Both the position numbers and the translations under genes were made by a program. From Eumeta japonica (lineage: Eukaryota > Arthropoda > Insecta > Lepidoptera > Psychidae), in NCBI GenBank assembly GCA_005406025.1, contig BGZK01000483.1, forward strand, positions 62,001 through 126,000: a DNA stretch of 64,000 nt. Reading direction: 5' to 3'. Below the pieces are notes generated by a model that ran no database searches, was not told the DNA's origin, and saw only the letters and a program-made list of their open reading frames with translations. Below are positions 1 through 11,690 of this stretch, in pieces. Position 1 is the first letter of the stretch. Each line of letters opens with the position of its first letter.

Positions 1-2434
1 GCTTCGTCAGATTAAGCTCTTTTTTTCCTGTTAGTTCGATATGACATCAGTTTGATATTTTAAAGTATGCACCGGAAATTAGCCGTTATGCTCTATTTGT
101 TAATCTTTTAATGCGTGTTTTTATTTCAATTTGTTTATTTCAATTTGTTCATTATAAAATCTCGCATGTATAACTTCCAGTTCACTCAAGTATTCAATCT
201 AGTTTACTTTAATTCATTGTTTAATTTTGTGTACACATATGCTTCTGTTGAAACATGCCTAATTTATTATCAAGTAAAAATTAGTAGGTATAGAGTAATG
301 TTTGGCTCTCTTACAAATCATTTATATATTATAGATTCTTTTCACAACGGTAGATTTTTTTTAAATTCGAGATTTGCGCAGGTAGGTAATTCGAATAAAT
401 CTGAATAATGATTAATAATATAACATTTTTTTTAATTTAAGATTTACACTAAAAATAAAATATATTTAAATGGACTCTGTCAAAGTCGCCACATCAAAAA
501 ATCCTTAACATTGATACAAGTATCAATGTTAAGTTTATTAAAATTCTTAGTGACATTATCATGATCGAAAAAGTATTTAACTAAAGAAAGAAATTTAATA
601 AGTAACATACTTATTCATACAATAATATTATATTAAATTCCTTCCTGTTAACACAATACAACTAGAGACAAATACTGCAAACAGAAATTGATCCTTTTGA
701 TATTTAATTGAAGTATGGATCTAATCTTACATTCAAAAAATACACCGGTAAATAAATTTTAATCATCAAATAAACGCAATTTATAAAAGAAAGTACTGTA
801 TTAAATAAATAACTATCAAATTCAAGCCCTTTCTATTTATGAGCGCAGGCTGTTATTATCAGACTCGATGGATTATTCTAACTGTAAAAGCTAATAACGC
901 ACAATTCCAACACCTTTCCAATTCTACCACAATTTTTGTCAATTCTATTACCATTTTTTCAATTATATGACCATTTTTCCAATTTTTAAATGAAGGCAGT
1001 TTCTTTAAGAACAATCGTCGTTTCGGTTAATGTAACAATGTATAACTTCTCCAATTGTATCCAACATGGAACACATCACATTTTTCCTCGTCAAAGCACT
1101 TTTAGCCCCATTTTTTTTTTACTGCAATCCTTAAGAATCTTTTTCGCATAACGAAATCCGTTAGGATTTATTCTCTTTCACCAGAGAATCGCGAAAAGAA
1201 ACACGGTACAGGATGTTACCTTTCGCTAAGATCACGTGCCGCTTAAACATCGGAATATTTCTTATATCCGGATTTTTGCGAATCTCACGATAAGGTTTGG
1301 TGCTCAAAAATAAATTCTACGGTAATATCGTAACTTCTAATGTGTCGCTGTTGCGCCATTTTTTCACAGATGGCGCCGACTTCGCCTGTAACAGCGCAAA
1401 AGGAACGTGCATTATCTTTCACATTAAAGTTTTACGACTCGAAACGCTTAAATTTGTCTGTACCATCACTGACGTTGTTTTAAATCCAAAGATAACACAT
1501 ATTTTGTTAGGATAATAAAATTTTTCTTATGGTATCCTTTTTTTTTGTTTCTTCGCTAGATTCGTTCACTTTTGTATATTATATACTGAGAATAAAAATG
1601 ACAATGTAAAGCATTTTAATAATTTTTTTTATTGTTAACTCTTACTTATTCCAGTCATAATCAGGAAAATCAATGATATTTGGGCACAACTTGATACGTA
1701 TAAAAAAAATGAAAAGGCTTTTTATTATTACAATAATTAGAAATGATGTCATGGTAATTATAGCAAAAAAAAGTAAATAAAATTCAAAACAGATCTTAAA
1801 TAAAAGTTTATAAAAATGATGTTTTGTTTTTTAAGCTGTTTGACGCTGGAATGATATATTGTAAAATATATTGTGAAATTTAAGCGGAAATTAATTTTGA
1901 ATCAATATCAACCGATAAGTTTCTTATTCATCGTAAGAACAGCAAAAAAATTGTAAAAAATATGTCGATAAATCTTGTATAAAAAAATAGAAACTGAATA
2001 TGATGAGCAAAACATAATATTAATGACAAAAGAGACAAGATTTTATACTAAATTTTTATGCAACAAAATTCAGAATAGTACTTACATCTCGACGAAATAA
2101 CAACAATAGGGTAGTGACAAAAACTGGCCAAGGAGAGAGGCGAACTATTGCATATAATACGGAGTATTGGGTTCCTTATCAATGATTAAACGATATGAAA
2201 TTAGTGGTTACACTAAATTTATTTCAATGTACCTAATACAAGTGATAAAATATTATATTTATAAAGATTTATGCCACACAATGACATTTTATAAAACCTA
2301 AAAACACATTTTGTTGTAGATTATTATTTTTTTTAATTTACAAAGATTGAAATTAGGTAAAACTTTTCAAATTTGATATAAGATGGCATATATTACACAG
2401 ATATATTTGAATGCGTAAGTATCTATTGCATTGG
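1..2434. other. AT-rich non-coding stretch
   Basis: No gene is supported here. The short open frames at 115-408 and 1297-1515 have no recognisable domain, biased composition and no matching neighbour exon, and frames of this size are expected by chance. The stretch holds homopolymer A and T runs and one perfect palindrome listed separately. It ends where base composition rises sharply at about 2435, at the start of the LINE 5' leader. Confidence 0.7.
504..533. repeat. perfect 14-bp-arm palindrome
   Basis: CTTAACATTGATAC is followed by AA and then by its exact reverse complement GTATCAATGTTAAG. No promoter or gene is evident next to it. It could be a scar of a fold-back event, a MITE remnant or a protein-binding palindrome. 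Confidence 0.85.
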
Positions 2435-2871
2435 GGGCAACGCTATTTACGTCCGTAGGAACTACCTAACCACAACCCTTCATGAGTCCCCTGGGCAGTT
2501 CTAAATGAACAGCAACGCCGGGTCTCGGGCGGCAATTAATTGACCCTACCAAACCAGCCTAACCAGCATTTCCTACCCTCACTTACAGTGAGGCTAGGAA
2601 ATGACCCCCATAAACCGCAACCCCGTAGCCCCTGACAGGATCGGTGGCCTTGGCTTTATTGCCTGGGCCATGAAGAAGTAAGGTTCTATAAAAATCACCC
2701 CAAGTCTGCGGTAAGACTCGTGCAAAAGGACTGCATGACTGGTAGGGTGGAAGACCAGTCTCAAGGGTTCAGCCTCTACGGACATGGCAAACGTAGTTGT
2801 ATCTTACCTTTTTAGGGAATGGCGTCACCCCTAAGTGACCTCTCAATTTGTTCAATACTCGTGGGAACAAA
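2435..2871 (+). other. 5' leader of the Jockey-like LINE
   Basis: This 437-base stretch is clearly richer in G and C than its flanks and ends at the ORF1 start codon at 2872. It has no long sense frame; an antisense open frame at 2594-2785 is a by-product of composition. In Jockey-clade elements the leader holds an internal RNA polymerase II promoter, so a promoter here is an inference from the family and not seen directly. Confidence 0.6.
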
Positions 2872-3775
2872 ATGAATGAAAATCCAAAAAATAAAACTAA
2901 CCCAACTATGGTCCAACAAACCCTTCACAAGAACATTTTTACGATAACACGTAGCAACTCTCTCGACACTATACCGGAAGACATTAATACGGTCGAATTA
3001 ATATTTAGTTTAGAAAACCGAAACAAAAAGAATTGGCAACAAGACCGACCACCTCAGCCCAAAAGGAAAAGAGAGGAAATCAAATCACCACAGACAAAAA
3101 AGGAAAAGAAAAAATCTAATACAACTGCATATGCAATACCTACACAAAATTAATATGAAATATCAGACAATGAGGAAGGTATAACGGATAATAAGGAAAA
3201 AGAAAAGCCACCAAAATCAGAATGAATCTTTGTAACTGGAGTACTGAATATCAATACTCTTCGAAATGAATTATTTAAAATCACAACAACAGATAACTGC
3301 ACTATGATAACATTCAGGTCAGAACACATTGTTAAAATATTGCCAGCAAGTATCGAAGTATACAAGTCAATAAGATAAAATTCATCACGGATAACATTAG
3401 CCACTACACATACATGTTAAAAAGTGAAAGATCCTACAGAATTGTACTGAGAGGTCTCCATAGCTCAGACGATATCACTCACCTAAAGGTAAAGCTTAAA
3501 GAAAATAGACATCAAGTTAGACAACTTATAAATATACGACGCTGAATTTCTAAAAAATCATTACACCTATTTTACGTAGACTTAGAACCAAAACCAAACA
3601 GTAAAGAAATGTTTAAACTAAAATTTTTGAATAAAACGAAAATAACTTTTAAACAATCCTGTAAGAAAAAAGAAATCCTACAATGCAAAAGGTGTCAAAG
3701 ATTTGGCCACTCCAAAAACCAATGTTTCCGTCCATTCAAATGTGTCAAGTGTGGTAAACTGAACAAAACTGACTG
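2872..3775 (+). pseudogene. LINE ORF1 (gag-like nucleic-acid-binding protein), broken
   Basis: The start chosen is ATG at 2872, shortly after the leader, giving MNENPKNKTN. The N-terminal part is lysine-rich and disordered (about residues 1-95). The frame is stopped at 3151 and again near 3223 and 3376, then a shifted frame carries the conserved middle domain (reading LRGLHSSDDI near 3450) and a segment reading LHLFYVDLEPKPN. A zinc knuckle C-x2-C-x4-H-x4-C uses codons at 3684, 3693, 3708 and 3723, followed by a second C-x2-C pair at 3741 and 3750. Known role of the family: RNA binding and ribonucleoprotein formation for retrotransposition. Three or more lesions make it dead. Confidence 0.8.
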
Positions 3776-3789
3776 GGAGAAATATTAGG

Positions 3790-5160
3790 ATTATAATCAT
3801 AGAAGAGACATAGCTCAGGATTCCTCTGAAAACCATTGACGAGATATAAAAGGCCATGGAAAGATTGAACGAATTGATTTATGGCGCGGCAAGCAGGTCC
3901 ACACCTCGGCACAAAGCAACTAGTGCAAAAGAACACGTACATCCTGCTTTCATCGAGGACTGTATAATCAACAGACGTAAACTTCGCAGAGTATGGCATA
4001 ACACACACTAACCTAAACATAACGCTGCCTTTAATAAAGCAAAGCAACGCCCTGGCTACGATCTATGTAGTGGATACTACTCTCTTGAAGCATCTACCTA
4101 GAAAGGAGCTATTGATCATACTTGACATCTTTAAGGCATGGTGAAGATTGTCCTATTCAAGCTAATAGAAAATAACCCAAATAATAATGATACTGAAACC
4201 AGTCAAACCAGATCATCATGTTTCATCGTACAGACGGATAAGTCTCCTACCAGTAGTTGGAAAATTACTAGAAAAATTTATACTAAACAGAATGCAAAAA
4301 CATACAGTAAAGATAATACTAACTCACCAATTTGGCTTCAGAGAGGGCCACTGAGCAAGCGCACCGCTTGGTTAATGTCATTTCTAGGGCGTTGGAAAGC
4401 AAAGAATACTGTTGAGTAGTCTTTCTGGACATCAGAAAAGCATTTGACAAAGTATGGCATAGTGGATTACTCTATAAAATTAAGGAAACGCTACCATATT
4501 CTTTCTTCCCATTATTAAAATCTTACCATAAAAATAGATGCTACGAAGTCAAATACAACTCCGACACATCTCAAATGTACTAAATTAAGTCTGGAGTGCC
4601 ACAGGGTAGCATACTGTGATCAGTTATATATCTGATATTCACTGCAAATATGCCCACACATAATTGCACCATAACAGCAACATATGCAGACGATACCGCA
4701 ATCCTTTTAACACATGAGACTCACGACTCTTTATCCGAAAGTCTCCAGCAGCACCTGGCTTTGATCGAAGTATGGTTGAAGCAGTGGCGTAACAAAGGCA
4801 GTACAGATAAGTCGGTCGAAGTAACATTCACACTCAGAAGAAAAACCTGCCCATTGGTGAAACTTTGCAAAAGCTTGCACAATTCGATGACGCCAAATAT
4901 TTAGGTATACATCTTGACCGACGCCTCACTCGGCGCAAACACATTTGGACTAAAAGGAAATAACTAGATTGCAAACTCCGCAGATTGTACTGGCTAATCG
5001 GTCGTAAGTCACAGCTAACAGAAGCCAGTAAAATGGCTATATACAAAACTATACTGAAGCTTGTATGGGCGTACGGTATACAGCTATGGGGCTCAACCAG
5101 TCACAGTAACATCGAAATTTTAGAAAGATTCCAAAATAAAACTATGAAAGCTTTTTAATA
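3790..5160 (+). pseudogene. LINE ORF2 fragment: reverse transcriptase, endonuclease missing
   Basis: The fragment begins with the linker before RT (reading LNELIYGAASRSTPRHK near 3860). RT landmarks follow in several frames: LPVVGKLLEKF near 4240, QFGFREGH near 4330, motif A as VFLDIRKAFDKVWH near 4420, motif B as SGVPQGS near 4585, motif C as YADD at 4683-4694, and KYLGIHLDRRLT near 4895. The C-terminal region reads YGIQLWGST near 5080. The protein would copy the element RNA at a nicked target. Stops and frameshifts lie between most motifs. Two deletions are implied: the whole endonuclease (junction near 3775) and part of the early fingers domain near 4060-4230. Confidence 0.85.
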
Positions 5161-5410
5161 TCCAACCATACATAAGTGATAAATATGTGAACCTAGATTT
5201 CAATATACGAACAGTGAACGAAGAAATTGAGGCTTATAACAAAAATATCAAGTTCGATCAGACCAACATATCAACCATTTAGCTGCTGAACTTCAGGGCG
5301 TGGGCAGTCTAAGATATTCTCGCCTCAAGAGAAACAATATACCAGATAAGATTTGCAGACAGAAAATGAAACTGGCATCAATGGATGCACAACTCAGCTA
5401 AAGACATATA

Positions 5411-7250
5411 CACCTATGAGTATCAGACATCAAATTAGATTATTGCTTCAAGGAAACAGATAATAAAAAGAATTGTATTAGAATCCTCATAATTACATAA
5501 AACCAATTCAGCATAATGCAGTAAATATTACTTGTCGAACAATCGTAAGATAATTTGTATACGTATCGACATTTAATAAAATCATACATTAACGACATAG
5601 AAAACGCATGGTAATTCTTACGAACACCACGTCAAAGCTTAAACTTTTAACACAAATATTGTTCTACATTTCGCATGCAAAGCTTCGTGCTTCGTACGGC
5701 GTACAAAAGTGTGTTATTATGCGTGCAAAATATTCGATCTGTACTAAAACGCACCGCGCGTCCGCCGCGGACTCGCGCAACTTTTGAAATTCGATGTCAC
5801 GCAAACATTTTAGCTGTCCAAACAGCGACAGTCGAAACGGCGCGATGCGATCTAATTGACATATCGGTTTCTTTCATTTTTCACATGATTTAATCCTGTT
5901 TTAATAAACCGTTGGTGATTGATTATTAGTTAAGGAAAACATAATTAGATTCGGGTACCGAATGCAACAATTTATGGTTTAATCATTTGGTCTTCGCAGA
6001 AAAATAAATAATTTAAGTTTAATGAATAAAGCATAGTCATGATACATTATTGATCATGATACGGAATTGAATTGAAATGTAAACAAAATATTGTCACCGC
6101 GTTATCTAAAATGGAAAGATAGAATTACAAAGTTATACGAAATCTATGTGTATGTTCATGTACTGAACATAAGTTGGGGCTAGGCAAAAAAGAGTTAGGT
6201 GAACTTACGTAAGTAATACATAGTTGATAAAATAGATTATATCAAATATCTATGGTTATTATTTGTATTATTAATTTCGCTTGGTGCTGAATGCCGTATC
6301 AAACAGATTTTGATTTAAATTTCAGATTTTGTTATCGTATTATACTATTTAGTTATTTTATTAATGAATACAATATTTTTAATATCAGAAACTCCTTAAT
6401 TAATAATATATTTATTATCAGGCAAATATTTATTACGCGCTTTTTAATGGAGAGTGAATTGGAAAAAACTGCAGTGATAGCGTTACTCGGCTGAGTGGAT
6501 CGCACACTACACATAATTTCTCTTTATTCTTCGATATACTTAAACGCAAACGCATGTTCACTTTTTGTCGCGATTATGCAGCATTATGTTTTTTCTATAT
6601 CTTTAAACGTACTATAGACGGTGCCAATAAATACTTAGTAAGCGTACATAATCTCTGACTGTACCGAATTCATAAGGATAACCCATGACTAAGATATTAT
6701 AAGAAATTTATAGCACGTCGCGCGAATAAATGGAACCTCGGTTTGTTTTCTGTTATATGGAATATGTCGCCGCAAGCTTGACAAACGACATTGCCGAGCG
6801 TCGCATCTGTTGCAACCTGTTGCATTATATTTGTTGCAACTATAATGCAACAGGTTACAAAAATCAATGGTGCCATCGTTTTAATATAATATACACAAGC
6901 CCGTAATTTTTCGTTTCTATATCAAACAGCTACTGTTTTCTGAAAATTGTGAAACAATTGAGACATAATCTTTATTATTTTAATGGTGTTTTTAATAAGT
7001 CCGATTGAACATAATTTGTTACATTAGGATTTTCACGCTGATAGGGGGCTATTAGCGAGCGTTTCGCCGATCCGGTGATAACGTTCGGAACTAACTGCTT
7101 AACATGGTATCAAAGATGCTGAACAATTGATTTAAATACTTAAGTTTAAAACTTAACTTTAGTCGATCGTCCGGTTAGGAATAGAACGTACGTATTACAT
7201 AAATTAGGGAACATACTCTTACTACCTGATCCGTTCACGTTGGGGTCTTC
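5411..7250. other. AT-rich non-coding stretch with one CpG-rich patch
   Basis: No gene is supported. A CpG-rich patch at about 5660-5850 contains the block GCACCGCGCGTCCGCCGCGG and holds the chance open frame at 5675-5893. A stem-loop at 6810-6860 is listed separately. The remainder is AT-rich and featureless to reading by eye. Confidence 0.6.
6810..6860. repeat. 20-bp-stem hairpin with 11-base loop
   Basis: The arm TTGCAACCTGTTGCATTATA (6810-6829) pairs with 6841-6860 with one mismatch in 20. The loop is 6830-6840. The pairing does not extend beyond the arms, which is short for a pre-microRNA. It could be a MITE tip or a fold-back scar. Confidence 0.75.
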
Positions 7251-7394
7251 AAAGTTTTATCACAGTACTAATTTTATAAATAAAAGCTATGTTACATTAT
7301 GATAGCAAGAGGAAAAAGAAGGTACTAAATGTTCTTAATTGTACTATCAAAATCTAACATGCTTTTATTTATAAATTGGGACTGTGGTAAAAAC
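7251..7394. mobile_element. fold-back (inverted-repeat) element 1
   Basis: The left arm 7251-7307 and the right arm 7340-7394 are reverse complements at roughly 80% with short indels. The best block is GCTTTTATTTATAAA, present in inverse sense on the left. The loop is about 32 bases. No coding capacity. This structure is typical of small fold-back DNA elements or MITEs, but no target-site duplication could be fixed. Confidence 0.6.
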
Positions 7395-7661
7395 GGGAAG
7401 ATTTAATAATTAAAATGTATAGTTTTAGTGTTAAAAATATATAATTGTGTACGATATGGAATTATTTCGTCGTAGACGAAAAAGCTTAATTATCGTTAAA
7501 GGTAACAATGAACGTATAAAGTGTTATATTTCTTATTAGAGTTAATTTATTTTTAATTTTTTAGTTCATTTTATTAACAAATAATAAAACTTTTTTTAAA
7601 AAAGGTTTTTCTTTCTTTAATTTTCTCCCACATCTGTTGGAGTTGCATATTCACGCCAACC

Positions 7662-8060
7662 ATGATACTCGTCAAGACGAATCAAACGAGCCCAAACTCA
7701 ATGGGGCTGCGCCGTTTAATTATGGAGTTTCTATGGCCACCTTTCAGCTCCATCATTAGACCCTGGTTACCATATAGTATCAAAGTACTCGTCAAGACGA
7801 ATCAAATGAGTCCAAACTCGATGGGGTTGCGTTGTTTAATTACGGAGTTTCTATGACCACCTTCCAGCTCCATCATTAGATCAGTTCTATGTCATAATAA
7901 TATTGTATTATCATCCGATTTATACATGCATGCAAAATTTCAGTTTAATGGGAAATCGGGAATTGGATCAAATTTAACTTACACGATTTGATTACAGACC
8001 GACAGACAGACAACGGGACAGGTGAAACTAAAGCTTGTAAAATAGACCCGTATTAAGTCC
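7662..8060 (+). repeat. 120-bp tandem duplication in a lepidopteran repeat with a GACA tail
   Basis: The unit starting TACTCGTCAAGACGAATCAA at about 7667 recurs exactly 120 bases later at about 7787. The copies match closely through CTCCATCATTAGA and then diverge. The second copy continues into a unique tail (GTTTAATGGGAAATCGGGAA) and ends in a GACAGACAGACA run near 8000. I recognise the motif as a dispersed lepidopteran repeat; its class is uncertain (LINE or SINE 3' region, or minisatellite-bearing element). The open frame 7662-7856 crosses both units because 120 is divisible by 3 and is not a gene. Confidence 0.75.
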
Positions 8061-8370
8061 ATACCGCTGAGGCCGCGGAGAAAAATTATCTACAGTAAAA
8101 TTCTTTGGTTTGATTCTTCTTTAGGGTTTCATAAGAATTACTAAAGGCCCTTTAACCAATTTAAAAAAAAAAAACATTATTGAGATATTTGCAAGCAAAA
8201 AAAAATGTTCTTTTCTTAGATCTCTTGAGAATTTCTAAGAAATGTTTTAGTTAAACCAACTTCAACAAAATTTAATGAAATTAGTCTGAGAATACAGAAT
8301 TGCGTTTATGGCTTAATGGAAAGTAATAATCGTAAAATGTGTGCCAAATTTACAAGCAAATTTATAAATA

Positions 8371-8807
8371 AACTAGCTGCCCCGGCAGACGTTGTTTTGC
8401 CCTTTTTTGTTTGTTTTTGCCCGTATAACTAATGCCTGTAGCTGCGCCGGCGTGGACCTGTAATGAATTCCTTCATCTTTTGTGTCGATTGATTTCTAAA
8501 CGAATACCCGTATCGCTTTCGATTCCGCAGCCAATCACATTTGTGTCACCGGCTGCGGTCACATATGTGTGACCGCAGATTACACCAGATACCACAGATA
8601 CCACGGATTGTAATCAAATGATTGTAACCCCGAGCCCCACGTCCGTTTTCGACCCCAGTTCCGTTCTCTTTTTCGGTCCCGGTCCAGCTTGCGATTCAGC
8701 TCCGATCAGATTCTATTCTCGTCCCGTTCGCAATTCTCTGTCCCACCCCACTTTCAATACCGATTTCGCTACCAGTCACAATTCCGACTTAGACGAAGCC
8801 GGGAGTA
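8371..8807 (+). repeat. hexamer-array repeat family, copy 1
   Basis: The copy opens with AACTAGCTGCCCCGGC, has the head motif GTAATGAATTCCTTCATCTT (8459-8478), then a degenerate array with 6-bp spacing from about 8630, for example TCCGTTCTCTTTTTCGGTCC, and a tail with GCTACCAGTCACAATTCCGA (8768-8787). Copies at 39697, 51285 and 52088 share the head, and the 52088 copy shares the tail. The frame 8618-8839 (73 codons) is open because the array lacks stops, so I do not call it a gene. Class and mobilisation are unknown. Confidence 0.65.
8553..8578. repeat. perfect palindrome inside hexamer copy 1
   Basis: CTGCGGTCACA is followed by TATG and then by its exact complement TGTGACCGCAG. It lies between the head and the array of copy 1 and has no visible equivalent in the other copies. 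Confidence 0.85.
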
Positions 8808-8840
8808 AATATTATATAAAAAGATGTTTGTGTATATGAA

Positions 8841-9048
8841 ATCGATAAACTCAGAAACTATTTGACCGATCATTATGAATATCGGTATGTACATGTATCA
8901 GTTGAGCCATACGGAAGTCGGTACATCGCAGCGCCACCTGGAGGCGATTTGCGTCAATGGGGATAGCATAAAAACCTTCTGCATAAAAAAATACATGTAC
9001 ATACCAATATTTATAATGACCGGTCCAATGGTTTCTGAGTTTATCGGT
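8841..9048. mobile_element. fold-back element 2 with 58-bp arms
   Basis: Arms 8841-8898 and 8991-9048 are inverted repeats matching at 52 of 58 positions; five of the six differences are transitions. Weaker pairing continues outwards for about 25 bases on each side. The 92-base spacer (8899-8990) is GC-richer and unlike the arms. Open frames on both strands (8851-9105 and 8875-9129) are products of the symmetry. It is most likely a fold-back DNA element or a transcribed long hairpin; no transposase is nearby. Confidence 0.75.
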
Positions 9049-11690
9049 TGTATATATACAAAATCCTTTTGTGTATATATGGATTACGCCAATAAGTACA
9101 TTCAAAAGTATGACAAATGTAGCTGGTAAAAAAAAATTGTATTTTCAATTTGCATGTAAAAACGGTGTCTTTGAGTTGTTTTCAATGTTTTATCAAATAT
9201 TTCAGACTGAAAGCAAAATGTGTGCATATATTATTGTTGTGAAATATACGATCCTAACAGTGATTTACCAAGAAATGTTCAATTTCATCATGTACATAAT
9301 TTAAAATGTAAAAAAGAAAATGTACTTATTTAATTTGATATTTTTTGAACGTCGTTGCAACCCCCCTCCTCGTCATCGTCGTCGTCGGATTCATTGGAAA
9401 TAAACTTACGTCGTAGTGATAATTTTTACCTTATATTTTTATTTATAGTGTTAAAAGTTTAGTACTACGACCTAAAATGATAAACTATAGTAGATTTATT
9501 ACTAAACGTGTCAAATAACAACATAAATGTGTTTCGAATTATGTTGTATAGAATTCTCGTAAATTTAAAGTATTTTCTACGGAAGATATTACTTTATTAA
9601 CTTTACAGCACATTTACAAATCTAATGTCCAAAACTCTTATAGGCTCAATGTTTCCGTAAATACAAATTTAATAAGCATTTCTAATGTTTGTATCCATAC
9701 ATCAAAGTGAAATTTTTAAAATTAACATAGTTCTTACACATTCAATTACATGGTTTTTATGAGCATTTAATATAAAACCAAAGACAGTTTATCATTTTAG
9801 TAAATCCGAAATATTTTTTCTCCGAAAATCAGTAATTAATGATGAAAAAGGTATAAGAATGACAAATCTGTGTAAAAAATATATAGTGTAAAGATTTATT
9901 TGTTTAACGCTAAAAATATGAAAACACATTCACACAACAAAAATTAAGTAACTGGTATATCTCTTTATTGATTGTAAGCGTAAGTTACTCAGATTTTGGT
10001 TCGATAATGCATTTGGAACTGTAGATAGGAAACAGTTTTTGAATTTTAAAAGTATTACTTATGGATTTTCAATTTTCTGACACCTCAATTTTTTGACAGC
10101 ACATAGTATATAGTGTGCCCAAATGAGTCTCAAAAACTAATATAAAAAATTTTATATATACCACATTTTTAAAACGGAGTCAAATAATAAAAAATAAAGC
10201 CACATACATTTTAATCTCCTGCAAATCGTCATGAAAATATACAATTGAAAAATTTTTACAGGTTTTAAAGTATTTGTACAATTTGAAACGAACAAAGTGA
10301 AGATTTAGGGAATCAATAAACAGATCTGGATATTTCTATTAAAAAAAGGTAAACAAGTAAACAAATATCATTATCCAGACTCGGATGCCTCTTTGTACTT
10401 AGAAAGTGATAATATTACCGAGCTACCTTTGTCTAGCTTGTACGATGTGTAAAGACCAAAGCGGCAACTCCAGGTGGAATAACGCTGAAACTGTTGTGAT
10501 TGCGAACGTCTCTTTCCCAGCTATATCATGATTACGCTATCACATCAGTAATTTCTTTCGGTCTATGTTTTTACGCGTTTTGAAGAAACATATGATTGTG
10601 TTTTGACGTCACAGCTCTCAGTTTTGACGAATGAATAATCTACAGAGGCATATATGTGTATATAAGCGCAATAAATTCGTAAACACACTGCCGGTTTTTT
10701 ATTGATTTCAAAATTATATACAAAAAGAACTAAAGGTTCTTATTTCTTAGAAATCACATAAAAAAAATTGCATATTTTGAACATTTTTGTTGATGTTAAT
10801 TGTAGATTTATTTATATTATAACGACAAAATAAATTTGTATGAAATCGACGTGTTTCGTTTGCCCTTGAATTGACGCTTGCGCTCTAAATTCATAAGAAT
10901 TATTTTTAGGAGCTCATTTGTAGGCATTATTCTTGTCAGCGCGGTTCTTTATCGACTTTGTAAAAATAAAAAGTAACACAATAACATAACTATGACAGAT
11001 CTTTTTTTGGCAGTTCGATATTCAGAAAACTTAATTTTTTCCCATAATATTTTTTTATTAACAATAAAAATCTGTAAGCAAAAAATGAGTGCGTGTCAAA
11101 CTCTGGTACGTGGAGTTCTTTCCCTGAAGCATGACGTTTTTTGCATTTGTTCTTGAAGCCTTGAGAAATAAAAGACGTGAATATCATCTTTTATTATTAA
11201 CAAAAATATCATTAGTGTTCATTTGTAAGTTCCAAATATTCTCCATACGAAGCTATGTACGGAATTAATATTAAATTGTTTTAAAATTATTGGTTTTGCA
11301 TCACCTAACTTAACTATTGCGAACGGAAGTATAAATAAACAAGCACTCTATGGAGATCGAATAACATCCCATTTAACTTTTCGGAAAATCGACTATTATT
11401 GCATAATTTTAATATTTAATATAAACATTAGTTAATATAATGAAGTCTTTTTAAGTGATTTGTTAAAAGAAAAAGAAATACCGTTACACCGTTCAAAGAT
11501 CTGTCTCACATCGAGGGGCTTGGAAGTTTTAAAGTTTAAAGTATGTTCAATAACATAGATTAAACAAAATTTAAACGGTCGTCTTCCATCCTCTTGATCA
11601 TTTCAGTAAAATCAATAAGTACTCAGAATGCGTCGGGTCTGTAGAACCTACGGCTAAGGGTCTAAAAATAGCTCCGACAGACAGACGTAC
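9049..11690. other. AT-rich non-coding stretch
   Basis: Nothing gene-like was found. A short TCG/TCA triplet run lies at about 9366-9393. A moderately mixed block at about 10380-10680 carries a TGACGTCA palindrome near 10604 and TATATAAG near 10658. These are single matches of common motifs and are not claimed as a promoter. The frame at 10990-11187 has no recognisable domain. Confidence 0.65.

Larger units (their letters stand above)
2435..5410 (+). mobile_element. Jockey-clade non-LTR retrotransposon, decayed and internally deleted
   Basis: In order it shows a GC-richer 5' leader (about 2435-2871), a gag-like ORF1 with a CCHC zinc knuckle (2872-3775) and an ORF2 fragment with reverse transcriptase motifs (about 3790-5160). 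The apurinic endonuclease that normally opens ORF2 is missing: the frame goes from the gag zinc knuckle almost directly to the segment just before RT. Many stops and frameshifts make it non-functional. A family member normally has two ORFs and about 4-5 kb; this copy is about 3 kb. The 3' boundary is uncertain because no poly(A) tail or target-site duplication is clear. Jockey assignment follows from the gag knuckle style and the RT tail beginning KYLGIHLDRRLT. Confidence 0.85.

Noticed and set aside
8851..9129. Two 84-codon frames on opposite strands as genes
   Set aside because: They arise from the symmetry of the fold-back element; the two translations mirror the same inverted arms.
10600..10670. 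Promoter from TGACGTCA plus TATATAAG
   Set aside because: Both are single short matches in AT-rich DNA and no reading frame or GC island follows.
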